Positions 27,696 through 39,261 of a stretch of DNA of 64,000 bases are shown piece by piece. Below the pieces are notes generated by a model. The model worked only from the letters and a program-made list of their open reading frames with translations, was not told where the DNA came from and ran no database searches. The stretch is from an uncultured Bacteroidota bacterium. Its GTDB lineage: Bacteria > Bacteroidota > Bacteroidia > Bacteroidales > F082. Every line of letters begins with the position of its first letter. Position 1 is the stretch's first letter. Position numbers and translations under genes: made by a program. The DNA is taken from positions 20,174 through 84,173 of the forward strand of contig CAJVXP010000005.1 of the NCBI GenBank assembly GCA_913009685.1. The letters are read 5' to 3'.

Positions 27696-28496
27696 ATGAG
27701 AAAGTTTCTACGTAATCTGTTTCCGGTAGCTTTTGTGCTTGCGCTGATGGTGTTTTCCGGCTGTTCCGTTCCGAAGGAGCACCGGGGCAGTAAAGATGTT
27801 CTGTTTCAGGCTTCTACTATTAACGCTTTGCTGGCCGGTGTTTACGATGGCGATATGACTTTTCGGACATTACGACAACACGGCGATTTCGGTCTTGGAA
27901 CAGTAAACCGGCTGGATGGCGAAATGATTGGCCTGGATGGGAAGTTCTACCAGATAAAAACCGATGGTAAAGCTTATCTTATTCCCGATACCATGAAAAC
28001 TCCTTTTGCAGAAGTTGCTTTTTTTAACCCGGATACGACTTTCAAAATAAAGGATTCCATTGGAAATTATGTTCAGCTGAAAAGTTATCTGAGTCGATGG
28101 TTATCGGTCAAAAACATCTTTTATGCCATTAAAATTGAAGGTACCTTTTCTTATATAAAAACACGGAGTGTCCCAAGCCAAAAAAAGCCATACCCACTGC
28201 TGGTAAATGTGGTGAAACATCAGGCAACCTTTGAATTTCATCAGGCTAAGGGGACGTTGGCAGGCTTTTGGTGTCCGGCTTATGTGAAGGGTATTGGTGT
28301 GCCGGGTTATCATTTCCATTTTATTACTGATGACAGAAAAGCCGGCGGGCATTTACTGGCATGTCGTATGAAAAATGTAACTGTTCAAATTGACCCGATT
28401 TCTGCTTTTTATATGGTTTTGCCGCAAAGTAAAGCTTTCGACAAAATCAATCTTACCGTCGGAAAACAAAAAGAGCTGGAGAAGGTGGAGAAATAA
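27696..28496 (+). CDS. Lipoprotein acetolactate decarboxylase
   Basis: Acetolactate decarboxylase converts 2-acetolactate to acetoin and CO2. The 266 residues show the family core GDFGLGTVNRLDGEMIGLDG (Glu 76) and the zinc-binding set GYHFHFITDD...GGHLL (His 206, 208 and 219). The N-terminus is a lipoprotein signal, MRKFLRNLFPVAFVLALMVF then SGC with Cys 23, so the enzyme should be anchored outside the cytoplasm. No acetolactate synthase or butanediol dehydrogenase gene is near. Export is known for Brevibacillus ALDC, so the location is odd but has a precedent. Confidence 0.9.
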   Translation: MRKFLRNLFPVAFVLALMVFSGCSVPKEHRGSKDVLFQASTINALLAGVYDGDMTFRTLRQHGDFGLGTVNRLDGEMIGLDGKFYQIKTDGKAYLIPDTMKTPFAEVAFFNPDTTFKIKDSIGNYVQLKSYLSRWLSVKNIFYAIKIEGTFSYIKTRSVPSQKKPYPLLVNVVKHQATFEFHQAKGTLAGFWCPAYVKGIGVPGYHFHFITDDRKAGGHLLACRMKNVTVQIDPISAFYMVLPQSKAFDKINLTVGKQKELEKVEK

Positions 28497-28574
28497 AGAC
28501 TACCCGGAGGTCGAAAAAAGGTGGCGTTTTTAAAAGGAAAATTGGAAATTTAGAGTCATAAGTTGGTATTGTTC

Positions 28575-28614
28575 ATCTCATTTGTTTCTTGAAAGAAAGG
28601 AATTATTAGAAGTC
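28575..28614 (+). repeat. Partial copy of the 27432 element
   Basis: 40 bases identical to 27466-27505, covering the inner palindrome and most of the right end. The left end is absent. Confidence 0.8.
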
Positions 28615-28770
28615 CCCAATATTTTTTTGACTTTTTGGCCTTTCATTTTACTCTCCAACCCCCATTTGTTTTCTAATTTCAATAACTTTGCCGATGCTGT
28701 TAATATTTATATGTCAGGTCTTTTATCCTGTATTAAAATTGACTTATAAAATAATTGAACCTGTGGTGGA

Positions 28771-31700
28771 ATGAACAAAGAACAGATACCCTTAAATGAT
28801 TACATAACGAGAATCATCCATTTTCATGCCGAAGATGAGATCATAAAACGAGGCATCAGAATTTATCGTAGCGGCAATGTGCAACCTGAATCTTTTAACG
28901 AAAAAGATGATGTTTTCAGGTTTAAAGTTACCGGAAACCATACGTATGATGTTAAGGTAAATAATCTGCTGGCACGTAATGTCACAACCTCATGCTCCTG
29001 CCCGTACGACTGGGGAGGGATATGCAAACATACCGTTGCTGCGTTAAAATATCTTGCGAAAAATGATTTCCGGAATTTCTATATGGCGAAAATTGAAACG
29101 GCATCGGTGGTCGAAAAAGCTCCCGTATTACGAACCAAAGATGGTTTTGAGATTGCTGACTACAAGGTGATAACAGAGGATTTTATCCGGAAAAACTATC
29201 ACAACCAGGATTTCTTTCTCTATCAGCACGATTATTTGGAAGTTAAAAAATTTAAGTTTACCAAGAGTAAGATTACGCTGAGCATGTCTCTTCATGGCAG
29301 AAGTTTTACCATCTGTTTTACCCTGAAAAACGGTAAAGTTTATATTTCATCGAATAACGGACAAAAAACCGGTGAGCTGGATTATTCTGAAGCGCTGGCT
29401 TTACTCTATATTGCCAAATCAAAAAATCCGAATTTGCTGGACATCATCTTTAGTGGCTATGTTTACAAGGTGCAAAAGAGGACTCTTGAAAGCTACGGGC
29501 TTGAAAATGAAAAATTTGAAGACTATTTTTATACATCCTTTTCGTCAGAAGGGCTGTATGACATAACCAATGACAGAGCGGATGGCTTGCTGCCCGTCGA
29601 AGACCTGAAAGAGGCTTATTTGCCCGACCTGGTGAGCAGGATTAATAAAGATGCTGACAAACTGGATATCGTGGAAGCAGAAGCGGCCAGAGAAAAAAGA
29701 GCGCTGGGGTTTGTAATAGAATACAACCAGATTGATGATGGGTATTATCTAAGTGAGGAAAACTATATAAGACCTTTTATTGCCAAACCGAACAAGGCGG
29801 GCAACGCACTCATTAGCTTTTTTGAATACTATGAGAATATCATCGACATCTCAAAATACGATATGTCTGTTTCCGATAATGCAACGGCATTGATAAAAGT
29901 TTGTAACGTTTTGAACCAGAATAGTTTTGATGATAATTCGCTCAGAAAATTATATCGGTTACAGAGACGTGCCGTTGAATTGTTGAAAAACGAAAAGTTT
30001 GTTTACCGTAAGACAGAGGATGATTCCGGATACAAACTTCACAAAAAGGATTTGCAGCTGATAAAGGTCTCCGCCGAACCGCTGGATGCTTTCTTTGAAG
30101 TTACCTCCGATAATCAGTTTATCCATCTTGGCCTCAAAATAAAAGCAGGCAAAGAGTTTATTGAAAGAGAAAATCTGGAGACAACAGGCGATAATCAGTA
30201 TTTGTATTTTATTGATGATATTTTATATACTGTCCAAAGTTTCAACGCCGGAAATTACCTGAGCAATTTGATTGACAACCACAAAATGGTAAAATCGCAC
30301 AAAGCGTTGTTTTATACGGAAATTATCAAGCCGCTGGCGAAAAATATTGAAGTGGTTTTCAATACGGACGAGTATGACCATGAAACTGTGGAGCTTGATT
30401 TCCGTGAAAAACAGGTTTTTCTTTCGGAAAAAGAAGGGTACATTGTGATTGTCCCGCAGGTGGAGTATAAAAACGGTATGGCAGCAGCACTTTATCATAC
30501 CGGCGATGTGCTTTCGGAGGAAAACGGAAAGATAATAAAATATCGGCGTAACTTTGAGCTGGAAGATGATTTTGTGGGTTTTATCAGCTCCCTGCATCCC
30601 GAATTTGAGGGGCAAAAAGGAGACAAGGTATTTTATCTTTCCTACGAAGATTTTGCAAAAGACCTGTGGTTTTATAAGTTCTTTGACGAGCTGCGAAAAA
30701 ATGAAATCGAGATATTCGGACTGAAAGAGCTAAAAAACTTTAAGTACTCGCCACATCGTGGAAAAATATCCACTTCCGTGAAATCAGGAATCGACTGGTT
30801 TGAAGTGGAGATGGGCATTACTTTCGGTGACAATAAAGTGAGCCTGAAGGACATCAGAAACGCTGTCATCAACAAGGAAAAATACATCCGGCTGAAAGAT
30901 GGTTCGGTAGGGATTTTGCCTTCCGAATGGCTGCATAAACTGGAAAGATATTTCCGCCACGGTGAGGTCAGGGGCGACAGGCTTTCGGTATCCCACCTGA
31001 AATTTTCTGTTATTGACGAGCTGTTTGACGACATAAGCGATACCGAAGTGCTGCAGGAGATAGAAGAGAAAAAAAGAAAGCTTGCCGCTTTTAAGGAAAT
31101 TGCAAAAACCAAAATTCCCAAAACGATAAAAGCTGAGCTGCGACATTACCAGAAAGAGGGTGTTAACTGGCTGAACTTTCTTGACGACATGCACTGGGGC
31201 GGTATCCTGGCCGATGATATGGGATTGGGAAAAACACTTCAGGTGCTAGCCTTCCTGCAGCAAATCGTAAAAAAAGACAAAACTCCCAACCTTATTGTTG
31301 TGCCTACCACACTGTTGTTTAACTGGGAAGCCGAAATAAAAAAATTCGCACCCGGCTTTAAAGCATTGTATCATTATGGAATCGGGAGAGCAACCGATAC
31401 CCAAATGTTTCAAAAATACCCATTGATTTTTACAACTTACGGTATCCTGCTGCGCGACATCGAAATGCTGAAAGATTTCAGGTTTAATTATGTGATACTT
31501 GATGAGTCGCAGGCCATAAAAAACCCGGCATCACGACGTTTTAAAGCCGCCGGACTGCTAAATGCCAAAAACCGGCTTGCCTTAACGGGAACACCCATCG
31601 AAAACAGTACGTTCGATCTCTATTCGCAAATGAGTTTTGTGAACCGGGGCTTTTTCGGCAGTATGAATGCTTTTAAGAAAAATTTTTCCAATCCCATTGA

Positions 31701-32523
31701 CAAAGAGGGTAATGAAATGATTGCTACAGAGTTGCAGAGGATGATCAATCCGTTCATATTGCGGCGTACCAAGGAAATGGTCGCAACAGAGCTGCCGTCC
31801 AAAACGGAGAATGTCATCTATTGCGAAATGGACAAAGAGCAACGTGAAGTGTATGATGCTTACCGCAACGAATTCAGAAACAAATTACTTGGCAATATTG
31901 AAAAAGAGGGCATCGGCAAATCAAAAATGATGGTTCTCGAAGCACTGACCCGCCTGAGGCAGATTTGCGATTCGCCGTTATTGCTCAATAATGACGAGAT
32001 AAATGTTTCCGAATCGGTGAAGATAAAAGAGATTGTCCGGCACATTACCGACAAAACAGCCAACCATAAACTCCTTATCTTTTCACAGTTTGTTAAAATG
32101 CTCGGGTTGATAAAGTCAGAACTCAATAAGCATAATATTGAATATGAATACCTCGATGGTCAGCGGAGTACAAAACAGCGGGAGCAGTCGGTGAAGAATT
32201 TCCAGGAAAATCCCGACTTAAGGGTGTTTCTCATCAGCCTGAAAGCCGGTGGCACCGGCATTAACCTTACGGCAGCCGATTATGTTTATGTGGTGGATCC
32301 GTGGTGGAACCCGGCGGTGGAAAACCAGGCCATCGACCGCTGCTACCGCATCGGCCAGGACAAAAAAGTGTTTGCTTACCGGATGATCTGTACCAACACC
32401 GTGGAGGAAAAAATTCTGAAACTGCAACAGAAAAAAACAAAAATAGCCACCGATATTGTCCAGACTGATGAAAGCATCATGAAAAACCTGAAAACAGAAG
32501 ATATTAAAGCGTTGTTTTCGTAA
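28771..32523 (+). CDS. SWIM zinc finger SNF2-family helicase
   Basis: 1250 residues. The N-terminus has a SWIM zinc finger, SCSCPYDWGGICKHTVAAL (about 73-91). A long middle part (about 100-780) has no recognised domain. The SNF2 ATPase begins near 790 (LRHYQKEGVNWLNFL), with Walker A DDMGLGKT at about 814, the DEAD-box-like LDESQAIKNP at about 910 and the C-terminal helicase half with AGGTGINLTAADYV (about 1158) and DRCYRIGQ. Such proteins translocate on double-stranded DNA to remodel protein-DNA complexes; in bacteria the RapA group rescues RNA polymerase. The role of this SWIM group is not established. No methylase, nuclease or other defence partner is adjacent. Confidence 0.92.
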   Translation: MNKEQIPLNDYITRIIHFHAEDEIIKRGIRIYRSGNVQPESFNEKDDVFRFKVTGNHTYDVKVNNLLARNVTTSCSCPYDWGGICKHTVAALKYLAKNDFRNFYMAKIETASVVEKAPVLRTKDGFEIADYKVITEDFIRKNYHNQDFFLYQHDYLEVKKFKFTKSKITLSMSLHGRSFTICFTLKNGKVYISSNNGQKTGELDYSEALALLYIAKSKNPNLLDIIFSGYVYKVQKRTLESYGLENEKFEDYFYTSFSSEGLYDITNDRADGLLPVEDLKEAYLPDLVSRINKDADKLDIVEAEAAREKRALGFVIEYNQIDDGYYLSEENYIRPFIAKPNKAGNALISFFEYYENIIDISKYDMSVSDNATALIKVCNVLNQNSFDDNSLRKLYRLQRRAVELLKNEKFVYRKTEDDSGYKLHKKDLQLIKVSAEPLDAFFEVTSDNQFIHLGLKIKAGKEFIERENLETTGDNQYLYFIDDILYTVQSFNAGNYLSNLIDNHKMVKSHKALFYTEIIKPLAKNIEVVFNTDEYDHETVELDFREKQVFLSEKEGYIVIVPQVEYKNGMAAALYHTGDVLSEENGKIIKYRRNFELEDDFVGFISSLHPEFEGQKGDKVFYLSYEDFAKDLWFYKFFDELRKNEIEIFGLKELKNFKYSPHRGKISTSVKSGIDWFEVEMGITFGDNKVSLKDIRNAVINKEKYIRLKDGSVGILPSEWLHKLERYFRHGEVRGDRLSVSHLKFSVIDELFDDISDTEVLQEIEEKKRKLAAFKEIAKTKIPKTIKAELRHYQKEGVNWLNFLDDMHWGGILADDMGLGKTLQVLAFLQQIVKKDKTPNLIVVPTTLLFNWEAEIKKFAPGFKALYHYGIGRATDTQMFQKYPLIFTTYGILLRDIEMLKDFRFNYVILDESQAIKNPASRRFKAAGLLNAKNRLALTGTPIENSTFDLYSQMSFVNRGFFGSMNAFKKNFSNPIDKEGNEMIATELQRMINPFILRRTKEMVATELPSKTENVIYCEMDKEQREVYDAYRNEFRNKLLGNIEKEGIGKSKMMVLEALTRLRQICDSPLLLNNDEINVSESVKIKEIVRHITDKTANHKLLIFSQFVKMLGLIKSELNKHNIEYEYLDGQRSTKQREQSVKNFQENPDLRVFLISLKAGGTGINLTAADYVYVVDPWWNPAVENQAIDRCYRIGQDKKVFAYRMICTNTVEEKILKLQQKKTKIATDIVQTDESIMKNLKTEDIKALFS

Positions 32524-32954
32524 ACAACTACCTGTTCTGAATCAGTATTGTTTTGCAAGAGTCCGCTTAACTAAATATTATACCGCAACGACCCTGAATT
32601 GCCGATAAAAAATAATTCCATTTACTTATCGGCATTATAGAATCATTAATTGGTAAAAATCCTTTATCCTTTTTCACAATTTTATTAGAAGTCTCCTACA
32701 GTGCCATTTCCGAGTGACAAGTATAGGTAATCCCGACTTCTTTCATTATAATTTCTGGTTATGCCTGTTAATGAAATAATATGGGTGTCCTGTTCTATTC
32801 CGCCCTACATTTGCCGGCAAAAAAAAGAAAGTATCAATTCTGCTAAAAAGAAAAATAAATTTTTTTTGTATTGGTTCGGGAAGAACAGGTCATGTTTTTT
32901 ATTTTTACTTTATGCTGGAAAAGAATAACCCTTTCATTTATAAACTATCAGAAT
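32524..32954. other. Intergenic gap
   Basis: 431 bases between the helicase and rhodanese genes. Contents: a 9-base-pair stem TGCCGATAA/TTATCGGCA (32600-32634) with a 17-base loop and no T-tract, and one right-end fragment of the 27432 element. Nothing else recognised. Confidence 0.5.
32680..32698 (+). repeat. Right-end fragment of the 27432 element
   Basis: Shares TTATTAGAAGTCTCCTA (17 bases) with 27495-27511. Confidence 0.6.
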
Positions 32955-33320
32955 ATGCATCAGGAAATTAGAGAAGTCCATCCGGCTGCTGCTTACGAGA
33001 GGATCCAAAGGGGTGCTCTGTTGCTGGATATTCGTGAATCGGAAGAAATTGAAATGTTCGCTTTCGACGTGGAAGAGCAAATATTTATCCCACAGAGTGA
33101 GTTTGCTTTCCGGTTTAGGGAAATTCCCCCGGACAGGGAGGTCATTGTCGGATGCCATAGTGGCAATAGAAGTCGAGATACCATACTTTTTTTAATAAAA
33201 GAAAAATATGATAATGTGTATAACCTGAATGGCGGTATAGAGGAATGGCTTAAGCTGGATCTTCCTGTAAAGTGGGATAACTACAAAGCCGAAAGTACGA
33301 TACGTGTTCACAAAATTTAG
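32955..33320 (+). CDS. Single-domain rhodanese
   Basis: 121 residues from the ATG at 32955 (MHQEIREVHPAAAYE); the open frame begins upstream, but that extension is unlike the family. ALLLDIRESEE (about 21-31) and the active-site loop GCHSGNRS with Cys 67 identify a rhodanese, which carries sulfane sulfur as a persulfide. The domain ends NLNGGIEEWLKLDLPV. It sits 31 bases before a TauE/SafE-type exporter, a combination common in sulfur detoxification or transport. Confidence 0.9.
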   Translation: MHQEIREVHPAAAYERIQRGALLLDIRESEEIEMFAFDVEEQIFIPQSEFAFRFREIPPDREVIVGCHSGNRSRDTILFLIKEKYDNVYNLNGGIEEWLKLDLPVKWDNYKAESTIRVHKI

Positions 33321-33351
33321 TCTTATCTTGGTCTTTTAAATAAATTAACCC

Positions 33352-34122
33352 ATGACTTTATCCTATTTTTTTGCGTTGCTCAGTGGTCTTTTATCAGGTG
33401 GTGCGCTAGGATTGACCGGCGGTGGCGGTTCTATCCTGGCCGTTCCTTTATTGGTGTACCTTGTTGGCGAAAACATTCATTTGGCCATTGGAACTTCGCT
33501 GGTTGCGGTGGGTGTTACATCGCTGATATCCTCAGTCAGCTATATGCGACAGTCGCTGGTGAAATTCAAAATTGCCTTCTTTATGGCTGCTCCGGGACTT
33601 GTGAGTACCTACCTCGGCGCATTGATCAACAAGCAGATTAAAGGGCCTGTCTTGTTACTCATCTTTGCATTGTTGATGATTTGCATTGGCTATATGATGG
33701 CATCGAGAAAAGCACCGGAGAAAAAAGAGATGACAGGCCCGGCGACCATCAATTATCCCAGAATTTTAACTCTCGGTTTTCTTACCGGTCTTGCCAGTGG
33801 GTTTTTTGGTATAGGTGGTGGTTTTCTGTTGGTTCCGGCTCTTTTTCTGGGTGCCAATCTCAAAATGAAAGAAGCCATTGCCACCTCTTTATTTATCATT
33901 TTCCTATTCGGGATGTTTGGGCTGGCGAGTTACCTGATTCAGGGTCGTGAAATTAATTTAATGATCAGCACGGTGTTTGTAGCGGGTGGTTCATTAGGAG
34001 GCATCATCGGCGCTTTTTACGCCAAGCGCATCGACCAGCTCTGGCTACGTCGCATATTTTCAGTTTTCATCATCCTGATTGGTTTCGCTATTTTTGCTGA
34101 AAATTTGATTAAACTCCTGTAA
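33352..34122 (+). CDS. TauE/SafE family sulfite or sulfur-anion exporter
   Basis: 256 residues, 7-8 membrane helices, with the two halves each showing the GGG motif: LTGGGGSILAVPLLVYL (about 22-38) and FGIGGGFLLVPALFL (about 156-170). The family moves sulfite, sulfoacetate or related anions. Co-directional with the rhodanese gene, so probably one unit that handles reduced sulfur. Confidence 0.88.
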   Translation: MTLSYFFALLSGLLSGGALGLTGGGGSILAVPLLVYLVGENIHLAIGTSLVAVGVTSLISSVSYMRQSLVKFKIAFFMAAPGLVSTYLGALINKQIKGPVLLLIFALLMICIGYMMASRKAPEKKEMTGPATINYPRILTLGFLTGLASGFFGIGGGFLLVPALFLGANLKMKEAIATSLFIIFLFGMFGLASYLIQGREINLMISTVFVAGGSLGGIIGAFYAKRIDQLWLRRIFSVFIILIGFAIFAENLIKLL

Positions 34123-34296
34123 ATTATCATATTAGCCCACTAAATTACCGGACTCAGGAATGTAGATTCCGTGATGACTTCATGCATTATTTCGTCACAA
34201 TCCCTAAGGATAGCCTTTTGCCGGTAGGGATTTGTGCCAAAAGCACTCCTGTGGAGCCCATTCCAACTTGTGGAGAAAAAGGATTTAAAATCCAAT

Positions 34297-34314
34297 GAGG
34301 ACTTCTAATAATTG
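34297..34314 (+). repeat. Left-end fragment of the 27432 element
   Basis: GAGGACTTCTAATAATTG matches the left end of the 27432 element, allowing one indel and one change. Confidence 0.6.
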
Positions 34315-34390
34315 CTCTTCCGGGTGGTGCAGGGTTATTCTGATTTTTTTAAAAACGTTTTCCTCAATAAACAAAAATAAAGGAAAATGT

Positions 34391-34421
34391 TTTGTGTATT
34401 AAACAAAAATGATTATTTTTG
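34391..34421 (+). promoter_or_regulatory. Bacteroidota housekeeping promoter (AAA ATPase gene)
   Basis: TTTG (34391-34394), 19 bases, then TATTTTTG (34414-34421): both elements and spacing are ideal. Predicted start of transcription about 34428, twelve bases before the ATG. Confidence 0.75.
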
Positions 34422-34439
34422 TAAAACAAAGAAAACACT

Positions 34440-35636
34440 ATGGAACAATTGTATGAAATATTTGATGTCAAACTCCGCTTGACTTCTTTGAGGTTTAGCA
34501 GGTTTTTGTACCATACCGTTAATTGGGACAACCGACTTATTTCCATACTTGGCGCGAGAGGCTCGGGAAAGACAACCTTAGTTCTACAATATATCAAACA
34601 CAAATTCCGAACGCCTTCCAAAGAGGTTTTGTATGCAGATGTAAATCATTTATATTTTTCAAGAAATACACTGCTGGAACTGGCAGACGGATTTTATAAA
34701 GCCGGAGGGAAATATCTTTTTTTGGATGAAATCCATAAATACCGTGGTTGGTCAAATGAAATAAAGCAAATACATGACACGTATAAAGGTTTGTTTGTGG
34801 TTTTTACAGGGTCTTCTATACTTGAAATAAAAAAAGGGGAGGCTGATTTAAGTCGCAGGGTTGTCAGCTATCTTCTGCCTGGTCTTTCTTTTCGCGAGTT
34901 CCTGGAGATGGATCAGGCTTTGAAATTTGATTCTGTCGGCTGGGACGAATTGTTGCGGTATTCCGTTGAAATAGCACATAATATAACAAGCAAAATCAAA
35001 CCTTTGGCTTATTTTGGAGATTATTTGAAGTATGGTTATTACCCGTTTTTTGTGGAAGGGAAACGTGAATATCCTGAGAAATTAATGAATACCATAGAGC
35101 TGATCCTTGAAGTGGACCTGCCGGCTGTGGAGTCGATTGATTTTGCACAAATACAAAAGCTTAAAAAATTACTGGCCATAATTTCCGAGTCCTCTCCTTT
35201 TAAACCGAATACACAGAAACTGTCAGAAATGGTTGGTGTTTCAAGGGTTACGCTTATTAAATTTTTTTCCATGCTGAACCATGCACAGTTGCTTTTGTTG
35301 CTGCAAAGCGCCACCAAAGGTATCAGGAAGTTGGGAAAGCCTGAAAAGATTTACCTGAATAACACGAATTTGATGTATGCCCTTGCTCCACAAACCGTAA
35401 ACAGTGGTAATTTGCGGGAGACATTCTTTTTGAACCAGGTACGATATGGGCATAGTGTTATGTTGCCGAAAGCGGGTGATTTTCTCGTGGAAAACAAGTT
35501 TTTGTTTGAAGTTGGCGGTAAAAATAAAACACGAAAACAAATTGCCGGCCTGCCCAATGCTTTTGTTGTGAAAGACGATATTGAAACCGGTGCCCCCGGT
35601 GTGCTGCCTTTGTGGCTGTTTGGGTTTTTATATTAA
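34440..35636 (+). CDS. AAA+ ATPase with DUF4143-type C-terminus
   Basis: 398 residues. Walker A GARGSGKTT (about 38-46), Walker B KYLFLDEIHKY (about 90-100), sensor VVFTGSSILEI. The C-terminal part contains KNKTRKQIAGLPNAFVVKDD, like the DUF4143/nuclease-like end of this family. Many bacteria carry several paralogues; the function is not known, and toxin or NTPase-switch roles have been guessed. A single-gene unit with its own strong promoter. Confidence 0.85.
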   Translation: MEQLYEIFDVKLRLTSLRFSRFLYHTVNWDNRLISILGARGSGKTTLVLQYIKHKFRTPSKEVLYADVNHLYFSRNTLLELADGFYKAGGKYLFLDEIHKYRGWSNEIKQIHDTYKGLFVVFTGSSILEIKKGEADLSRRVVSYLLPGLSFREFLEMDQALKFDSVGWDELLRYSVEIAHNITSKIKPLAYFGDYLKYGYYPFFVEGKREYPEKLMNTIELILEVDLPAVESIDFAQIQKLKKLLAIISESSPFKPNTQKLSEMVGVSRVTLIKFFSMLNHAQLLLLLQSATKGIRKLGKPEKIYLNNTNLMYALAPQTVNSGNLRETFFLNQVRYGHSVMLPKAGDFLVENKFLFEVGGKNKTRKQIAGLPNAFVVKDDIETGAPGVLPLWLFGFLY

Positions 35637-35674
35637 AAAGCCACGGCTTTTGTTGGTTTGGGCCACAACAAAAG
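35637..35674. terminator. Convergent terminator region
   Basis: AAAGCC/GGCTTT at once after the ATPase stop, then CTTTTGTTG/CAACAAAAG (35647-35655 with 35666-35674). Lies between convergent genes, so it can serve both. Confidence 0.5.
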
Positions 35675-35683
35675 AGGAATCAG

Positions 35684-37806
<2,123 letters not shown>

Positions 37807-37809
37807 GTT

Positions 37810-37864
37810 CCGCCTTTGCTAAGGCTTCGGCGGACAGAGTCAGACGCTTTGCTGTCAATCAGTT
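37810..37864 (+). repeat. CCGCC-GGCGG hairpin plus 15-base and 11-base units
   Basis: 37810-37833 is a 24-base sequence with nested stems CCGCC/GGCGG and GCCTT/AAGGC. It is followed by a 15-base unit GTCAGACGCTTTGCT and an 11-base unit GTCAATCAGTT. An inverted copy of the 24-base hairpin is at 46764-46788. Confidence 0.8.
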
Positions 37865-37881
37865 GTTATTCATTGTATTTG

Positions 37882-37979
37882 CTTTTAACTTTTAACTTTT
37901 GCCTTTTTACTTTTAACTTTTGCCTTTTAACTTTTAACTTTTAACTTTTGCCTTTTTACTTTTAACTTTTATCTTGTAC
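37882..37979 (-). repeat. Heptamer array after the arginine deiminase gene
   Basis: Fourteen 7-base units, mostly CTTTTAA, CTTTTGC and CTTTTTA on the plus strand, ending on the stop codon of the arginine deiminase gene. In the mRNA it is a purine-rich stretch. Confidence 0.9.
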
Positions 37980-39250
37980 TACCATTTAACATTCTCTCTT
38001 GCCACGGGCATAGTCATACAGCGTGCACCGCCGCCGCCGCGTGAGAGTTCGTTGCCTTTGATGGTGATGACCACCTTTTTATAATCGTCTAAACTAACTT
38101 TCCCACGGATAACATCGGTTGCTTTGATAATTTCAAAACCATGACGGCTCATGTTTTCGATGGTGTGTATGTTACGTTCGTAGCCTATCACTTTACCCGG
38201 TTCCAGCGCAAAAAAGTTAGCCCCGCTCTGCCACTGTTCCCGTTCCTGGTCGTAGAGATGGGTGTTGCCACCACAACTCACCGGTTCCATATCCATTCCC
38301 AGTTTCCTCAGCCCATGAAGCAGGCTTTTCTCTTCGCTGATTTTCGTTACCTTGTTACCCTCAATGGTAATGTGAATATTCAGGTAGCGTGAAGAGTTCA
38401 GTATCAACGGTTCAAAAACCATACATTTGTCTTTGTCAAGGAAAGTGAAGGTCATGTCGAGGTGGATAAACGACTCCGGTTTGTATGGAAGTTCCTGTAC
38501 CAGAATATGTTTTATCCCCGGTTTTGTCTTCATGTATTCGATCATGCTGTCGATTCCCTGAGTAGTGGTTCGGTTGCCGGTACCGATAATGAGTACGTCA
38601 TCGCGGGCCACAAGCACATCGCCTCCTTCGATGGTTCCTCTTCCGCTATCGTCAAAATCTAAGACTGGGTTGACGGCTGTCGTATCAAACAGGGGATGGT
38701 GAGAAAAAATGGTTTCCATTATGATAGCTTCCCGGTCGCGGACAGTATTGGCCATTTTGCTGATTATCACCTGGTCCCCTATTGAGAAACTGGCATCGCG
38801 GGTGAAAAAGAAATTCGGTAACGGGCTCAGAGAAAAGCGTTCGTTATCAAGAAAACTGGTGAGGTTGTTCTTTTGCATTTCCACTCCCTCGATGAGTTTT
38901 GAAGCCAGCTTAGGTGCGGAAAGTGTTTTTATGTAGTTGCAAAGATTGTAACGTTTCTGCGAACGACGCTCGTGTTCGCAAACTTTCTCCAGCAGGTTTT
39001 CCCTGACGCTGTCGTTTTCCAGTACTGTTTGTAACAAATTGACCGCCTCAAAAACCTTCGTCTGCGTTTTCAATACACCCACAAACTCATTGTATTCGGG
39101 GATAGCTACGCTCAGATTTAAAATGTCGCTATACAGCGCTCGCTCTGCATTTTCGGGCGTCATGTTTTCCACTTCGGCTCCAGGGGTGTGCACGATGACC
39201 CCTTTTATCTTGCCAATTTCTGAATTTATGTTTACTGCAAGTTTATCCAT
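37979..39250 (-). CDS. arcA: Arginine deiminase
   Basis: Hydrolyses arginine to citrulline and ammonia. The 423 residues have the pentein-fold landmarks FTRDASFSIGDQVI (about 150), TIEGGDVLV, the catalytic His in FIHLDMTF, and the nucleophile Cys 411 in GGGGARCMTMP. Length fits the family (about 410-420). No arcB, arcC or arginine/ornithine exchanger lies nearby, so energy from arginine would need genes elsewhere. It follows the ProX-like gene by 11 bases and is probably co-transcribed with it. Confidence 0.93.
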   Translation of the reverse strand: MDKLAVNINSEIGKIKGVIVHTPGAEVENMTPENAERALYSDILNLSVAIPEYNEFVGVLKTQTKVFEAVNLLQTVLENDSVRENLLEKVCEHERRSQKRYNLCNYIKTLSAPKLASKLIEGVEMQKNNLTSFLDNERFSLSPLPNFFFTRDASFSIGDQVIISKMANTVRDREAIIMETIFSHHPLFDTTAVNPVLDFDDSGRGTIEGGDVLVARDDVLIIGTGNRTTTQGIDSMIEYMKTKPGIKHILVQELPYKPESFIHLDMTFTFLDKDKCMVFEPLILNSSRYLNIHITIEGNKVTKISEEKSLLHGLRKLGMDMEPVSCGGNTHLYDQEREQWQSGANFFALEPGKVIGYERNIHTIENMSRHGFEIIKATDVIRGKVSLDDYKKVVITIKGNELSRGGGGARCMTMPVARENVKW

Positions 39251-39261
39251 GATTGTGAATT

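Larger units (their letters stand above)
34123..34439. other. Intergenic gap with hairpin, repeat end and promoter
   Basis: Holds an 11-12 base stem CACAATCCCTA/TAGGGATTTGTG with one bulge (34196-34206 with 34225-34236) that may end the rhodanese-TauE transcript, a left-end fragment of the 27432 element (34297-34314) and the promoter at 34391-34421. Confidence 0.6.
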
